Positions 12,785 to 15,107 of a stretch of 15,107 bases of DNA are shown piece after piece. Source of the DNA: Bin80 sp964503085 (GTDB lineage Bacteria > Bacteroidota > Rhodothermia > Rhodothermales > Bin80). The notes below the pieces were generated by a model, which saw nothing but the letters and a program-made list of their open reading frames with translations, was not told the DNA's origin and made no database searches. The stretch lies in the NCBI GenBank assembly GCA_964503085.1, contig CAZCYQ010000071.1, forward strand, positions 1 to 15,107. The letters are read 5' to 3'. The translations under genes were made by a program, and so were the position numbers. The first letter of the stretch is position 1. Every line of letters starts with the position of its first letter.

Positions 12785-14743
12785 CTACACCCCTCCTCGT
12801 ATCGCCCCCAACAACCCCTCCGCCTCCGCCTCCAGCGCCCGGATGTCAGCCCATATCTCATCCGGATCGCGCAACGGCTGCGGCCTGTAAAAATAACGCG
12901 TGAAACTGATCTCGTACCCCACCTTCACGCTGCCCGGGTCATACCACGCGTCCGGCGCGTACGGCAGCACCTCCCGCCGCAGAAAGCCCTCGATGCCGCC
13001 CTCCTCCAGCAGCGCCGCCTGCTCACTGTCCTTCAGCTCCGGATCAGGCGCATACGCCACCACCACCGCCTCGCCGTCGATCTCCGCCGGGAAAAGACCC
13101 CGCAGCGGGTCGGCCGCAACCCCGCCGCGGTGGATCCTGCGGATGACCGGCGGCGCGTCAGGGCTCGGTTCGACGCTCTCGCGCAGCTTCTTGATCTCAC
13201 TCGCCTTGTACGCACGCGCCGGATCGATGCCCGGCAGCCGCAACGGGCGCTCCACCTTCAGCTTGTGATAGCCGAACGCCGCATTTGGGAAGATCTTCGA
13301 CTGCTCCGTCTCCTCGAAAGCCAGAAAAACGTCGCAGATGCGCCCGATATCCTCGGCCCCCAGCTCGCAGTTCTTGTTGCCCAAATTTTTGCGCAGCGGC
13401 CGGTGCCACCCGCTCGCGTCGATCAGCTGCACATACCCCCGCCGTTCAGCCGCCTTCCGGTTGCTCAACACCCAGATATAGGTCGCGATGCCCGTGTTGT
13501 AAAAAATGTTGAGCGGCAGCGCGATGATCGCCTCCAGCCAGTCATTCTCGATGATCCAGCGGCGGATGTTGCTCTCGCCCTGGCCCGCGTCGCCCGTGAA
13601 AAGCGAGCTGCCGTTATGCACCTCCGCCACGCGGCTCCCCAGCGCCGAGTCCCGCTTCATCTTGCTCAGCATGTTCGCCAGAAAGATCATCTGCCCGTCG
13701 CTCGAGCGCGTGATCAGCGAAAAATCCGGGGCGCCGCCGTGCTCCATCACGAAGCGCGGGTCCCGCATGCCCGCCTTGCCCCCCATCCGCTCCAGGTCGC
13801 TCTTCCAGCTCTTGCCGTAAGGCGGGTTCGAGAGCATGAAATCAAACTCGTGCGCAGGGAACGCGTCCCCCGACAGCGTCGAGCCGTACCGGATATTGTC
13901 CGCCTCAGCGCCCTCCCCCTTCAAAATCAGGTCCGCCTTGCAGATCGCGTACGTCTCCGGGTTGACCTCCTGCCCGTAAAGATGAATCTCAACCGTCTTG
14001 TCCTGATCGCGCGCCAGCTCGCCCAGCGTCTCCTCCGCCACCGTCAACATGCCACCCGTCCCGCACGCCCCGTCATACACAAGATAGGTCGTCGACTGCA
14101 CCCGGTCCGCGATCGGCTTGAAAATCAGATGCGCCATCAGCTCCACCACGTCCCGCGGCGTGAAATGCTCCCCCGCCTCCTCGTTGTTCTCCTCGCTGAA
14201 ACGCCGGATCAGCTCTTCGAAAACCGTGCCCATGCTGTGGTTGTCCAGCCCGGGCAGCCGCACGCTCCCGTCCCCGTTCAGAACCGGGCGCGGGCTCAGG
14301 TTCACCGAGCTGTCCAGGAACTTCTCGATCAGAAAACCCAGAATGTCATCCTCCACCAGCCGCGCCACCTCGTTGCGGAACCTGAATTTTTCCAGGATCT
14401 CCTGCACATTCGGCGAAAACCCGTCCAGGTAGGCCTCGAAGTTGGCCCGCAGCTGTTGCTGCCTGCCGATGGCCCGCAGGTCCCGCAGCCGGAACGGGGA
14501 TGTGTTGTAGAACGCCTCGCCCGCAGCCTGCCGCAGCGCCTGGTCCTGGTTGCTGATGCCCGCCTTGTCCAGCTGCGCCTTCATGCGCAGAACGTCCTCC
14601 TTCGTCGGCTCCAGCGCCGCGTCCAGCCGCCGGATAACCGTCATCGGCAGAATGACATCCCGGTACTTGCCCCGCACATAATGATCGCGCAGTACATCGT
14701 CTGCAATGCCCCAGATGAAATTGCTGATATTAAGACTGCTCAC
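12785..14743 (-). CDS. hsdM: Type I DNA methyltransferase subunit HsdM
   Basis: The 652-residue protein is the modification subunit, transferring methyl from S-adenosylmethionine to adenine N6 within the HsdS-defined target. It has the helical HsdM N-terminal domain (about 5-145), HFTPRDVVELMAHLI (193-207), SAM-binding motif I DGACGTGG (224-231) and the catalytic NPPY (306-309). The C-terminal extension (about 480-652) ends with SVKVGYEISFTRYFYRPQPL and a final helix; these are the pieces echoed in the vestigial fragments at 9792-10018, 5645-5695 and 3876-3905. The start is GTG at 14743, with GGGGATGG 8-15 bases upstream. It is GC-rich, unlike most of the downstream cargo. It appears intact and should still pair with the distant hsdS. 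Confidence 0.96.
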   Translation of the reverse strand: MSSLNISNFIWGIADDVLRDHYVRGKYRDVILPMTVIRRLDAALEPTKEDVLRMKAQLDKAGISNQDQALRQAAGEAFYNTSPFRLRDLRAIGRQQQLRANFEAYLDGFSPNVQEILEKFRFRNEVARLVEDDILGFLIEKFLDSSVNLSPRPVLNGDGSVRLPGLDNHSMGTVFEELIRRFSEENNEEAGEHFTPRDVVELMAHLIFKPIADRVQSTTYLVYDGACGTGGMLTVAEETLGELARDQDKTVEIHLYGQEVNPETYAICKADLILKGEGAEADNIRYGSTLSGDAFPAHEFDFMLSNPPYGKSWKSDLERMGGKAGMRDPRFVMEHGGAPDFSLITRSSDGQMIFLANMLSKMKRDSALGSRVAEVHNGSSLFTGDAGQGESNIRRWIIENDWLEAIIALPLNIFYNTGIATYIWVLSNRKAAERRGYVQLIDASGWHRPLRKNLGNKNCELGAEDIGRICDVFLAFEETEQSKIFPNAAFGYHKLKVERPLRLPGIDPARAYKASEIKKLRESVEPSPDAPPVIRRIHRGGVAADPLRGLFPAEIDGEAVVVAYAPDPELKDSEQAALLEEGGIEGFLRREVLPYAPDAWYDPGSVKVGYEISFTRYFYRPQPLRDPDEIWADIRALEAEAEGLLGAIRGGV

Positions 14744-14872
14744 GCTTTACCATCCCCTTCGTAGTGCGCGCCCGCCGGCTGTCCGGGCCCTTTCTCCTCT
14801 GCGGCTGACCGCTCGCCGGACCGGTGAGGGGCATCGAAGATCAACGATATCGGATCCTGCCACAGAGCGCCC

Positions 14873-15107
14873 TCAATCCCCAACAGCATGGGCGCGTCTT
14901 GGGGTGAACCAGACAAGAGCGGCGCCGATGAAGGGGAGGCCGAGAGCGAGGAGGTTGATGCCGGGCCAGGTTTCGGTGGGGATCCCGCGTAGCGTGAGAA
15001 TGGCGAGGCCGGAGCAGACAAGAGCGCAGCCGGGCAGGAGTTGCCGGAGCGGGGGCGCGGCGCGGTTCAGGGCCATGCCCATGCGTTCGAAGCGGGTGAA
15101 GACGGCG
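14873..15107 (-). CDS. C-terminal part of a small membrane protein (truncated by window edge)
   Basis: The frame is open from the right edge to TGA at 14875-14873. Within it an ATG at 15082 would give 69 residues, but the frame continues upstream (VFTRFER before that methionine), so the gene probably starts outside. Two hydrophobic segments are visible, about residues 15-32 (LLPGCALVCSGLAILTL) and 41-60 (GINLLALGLPFIGAALVWF), with positive residues at the end (PRRAHAV). I recognise no family. It is about 130 bases upstream of hsdM in the same direction and could belong to the flanking genome rather than to the defence locus. Confidence 0.6.
   Translation of the reverse strand, partial: AVFTRFERMGMALNRAAPPLRQLLPGCALVCSGLAILTLRGIPTETWPGINLLALGLPFIGAALVWFTPRRAHAVGD

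Noticed and set aside
13130..14764. A 544-codon open frame on the plus strand opposite hsdM
   Set aside because: It is rich in R, L, P and Q with no family features and is antisense to a gene with clear methyltransferase motifs; GC-rich DNA commonly leaves such frames open.
14740..15021. A 93-codon minus frame whose TGA overlaps the hsdM GTG start
   Set aside because: The overlap looks like coupling, but the first part is low-complexity P, S and A in an alternative frame of the membrane protein gene, and no family is recognisable. The overlap is probably chance.

Overview
The window is an accessory, defence-dense region of a bacterial chromosome or large mobile element. Almost every gene is on the minus strand. 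The frame is a type I restriction-modification operon whose two subunit genes, hsdM (14743 to 12785) and hsdS (2666 to 1302), lie about 10 kb apart. The space between them is packed with anti-phage type genes. hsdM is clearly GC-rich, while most of the cargo (about 2650 to 11530) is visibly more AT-rich, so the cargo has a different origin from the backbone. The host is probably a Gram-negative bacterium, perhaps a proteobacterium, but nothing here fixes the taxon. No hsdR is visible.

In order of transcription (right to left): the C-terminal end of a small membrane protein enters from the right edge; hsdM follows; then a plus-strand unknown gene (12049-12492) with a short downstream reading frame (12556-12726); a remnant of a PIN-domain toxin (about 11858-12006); a pair of iterated repeats resembling an insertion-sequence end (11657-11722); a KAP-family P-loop NTPase (11483 to 10029); a broken hsdM 3' end (10018 to 9792); a SIR2-HerA gene pair (9416 to 5941) with its own likely promoter; an hsdS 5' stub fused to an hsdM 3' stub (5792 to 5645); a two-segment membrane protein of unknown function (5623 to 5021); a possible further hsdM 3' stub (5020 to 4940); a 48-codon small gene coupled to a TIGR02391/Ymh-like protein (4929 to 3990); another hsdS 5'/hsdM 3' stub pair (3981 to 3876); an HNH_5-type protein (3828 to 2653) overlapping intact hsdS; and after hsdS, a DarG antitoxin C-terminal domain that lacks its macrodomain and any DarT partner (1250 to 609). 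The left 608 bases hold no convincing gene.

The main observation is the repeated scar between cargo modules. Each junction carries a short piece of hsdS 5' end and/or a short piece of hsdM 3' end, in the same orientation and in the order that would result if several [hsdM end - cargo - hsdS start] units had been stacked and most of the intervening hsdS and hsdM bodies had been lost. This suggests that the hsdM-hsdS gap is a cassette acceptor for defence genes, with recombination guided by the conserved hsd gene ends.

Functionally, HsdM and HsdS would form the modification methyltransferase (restriction also needs an HsdR from outside the window). SIR2-HerA is expected to act as an NAD-depleting, DNA-translocase-coupled abortive infection system. 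The KAP NTPase, HNH protein, Ymh-like protein and membrane protein are candidate further defence effectors. These roles rest on family knowledge and context, not on anything tested here.
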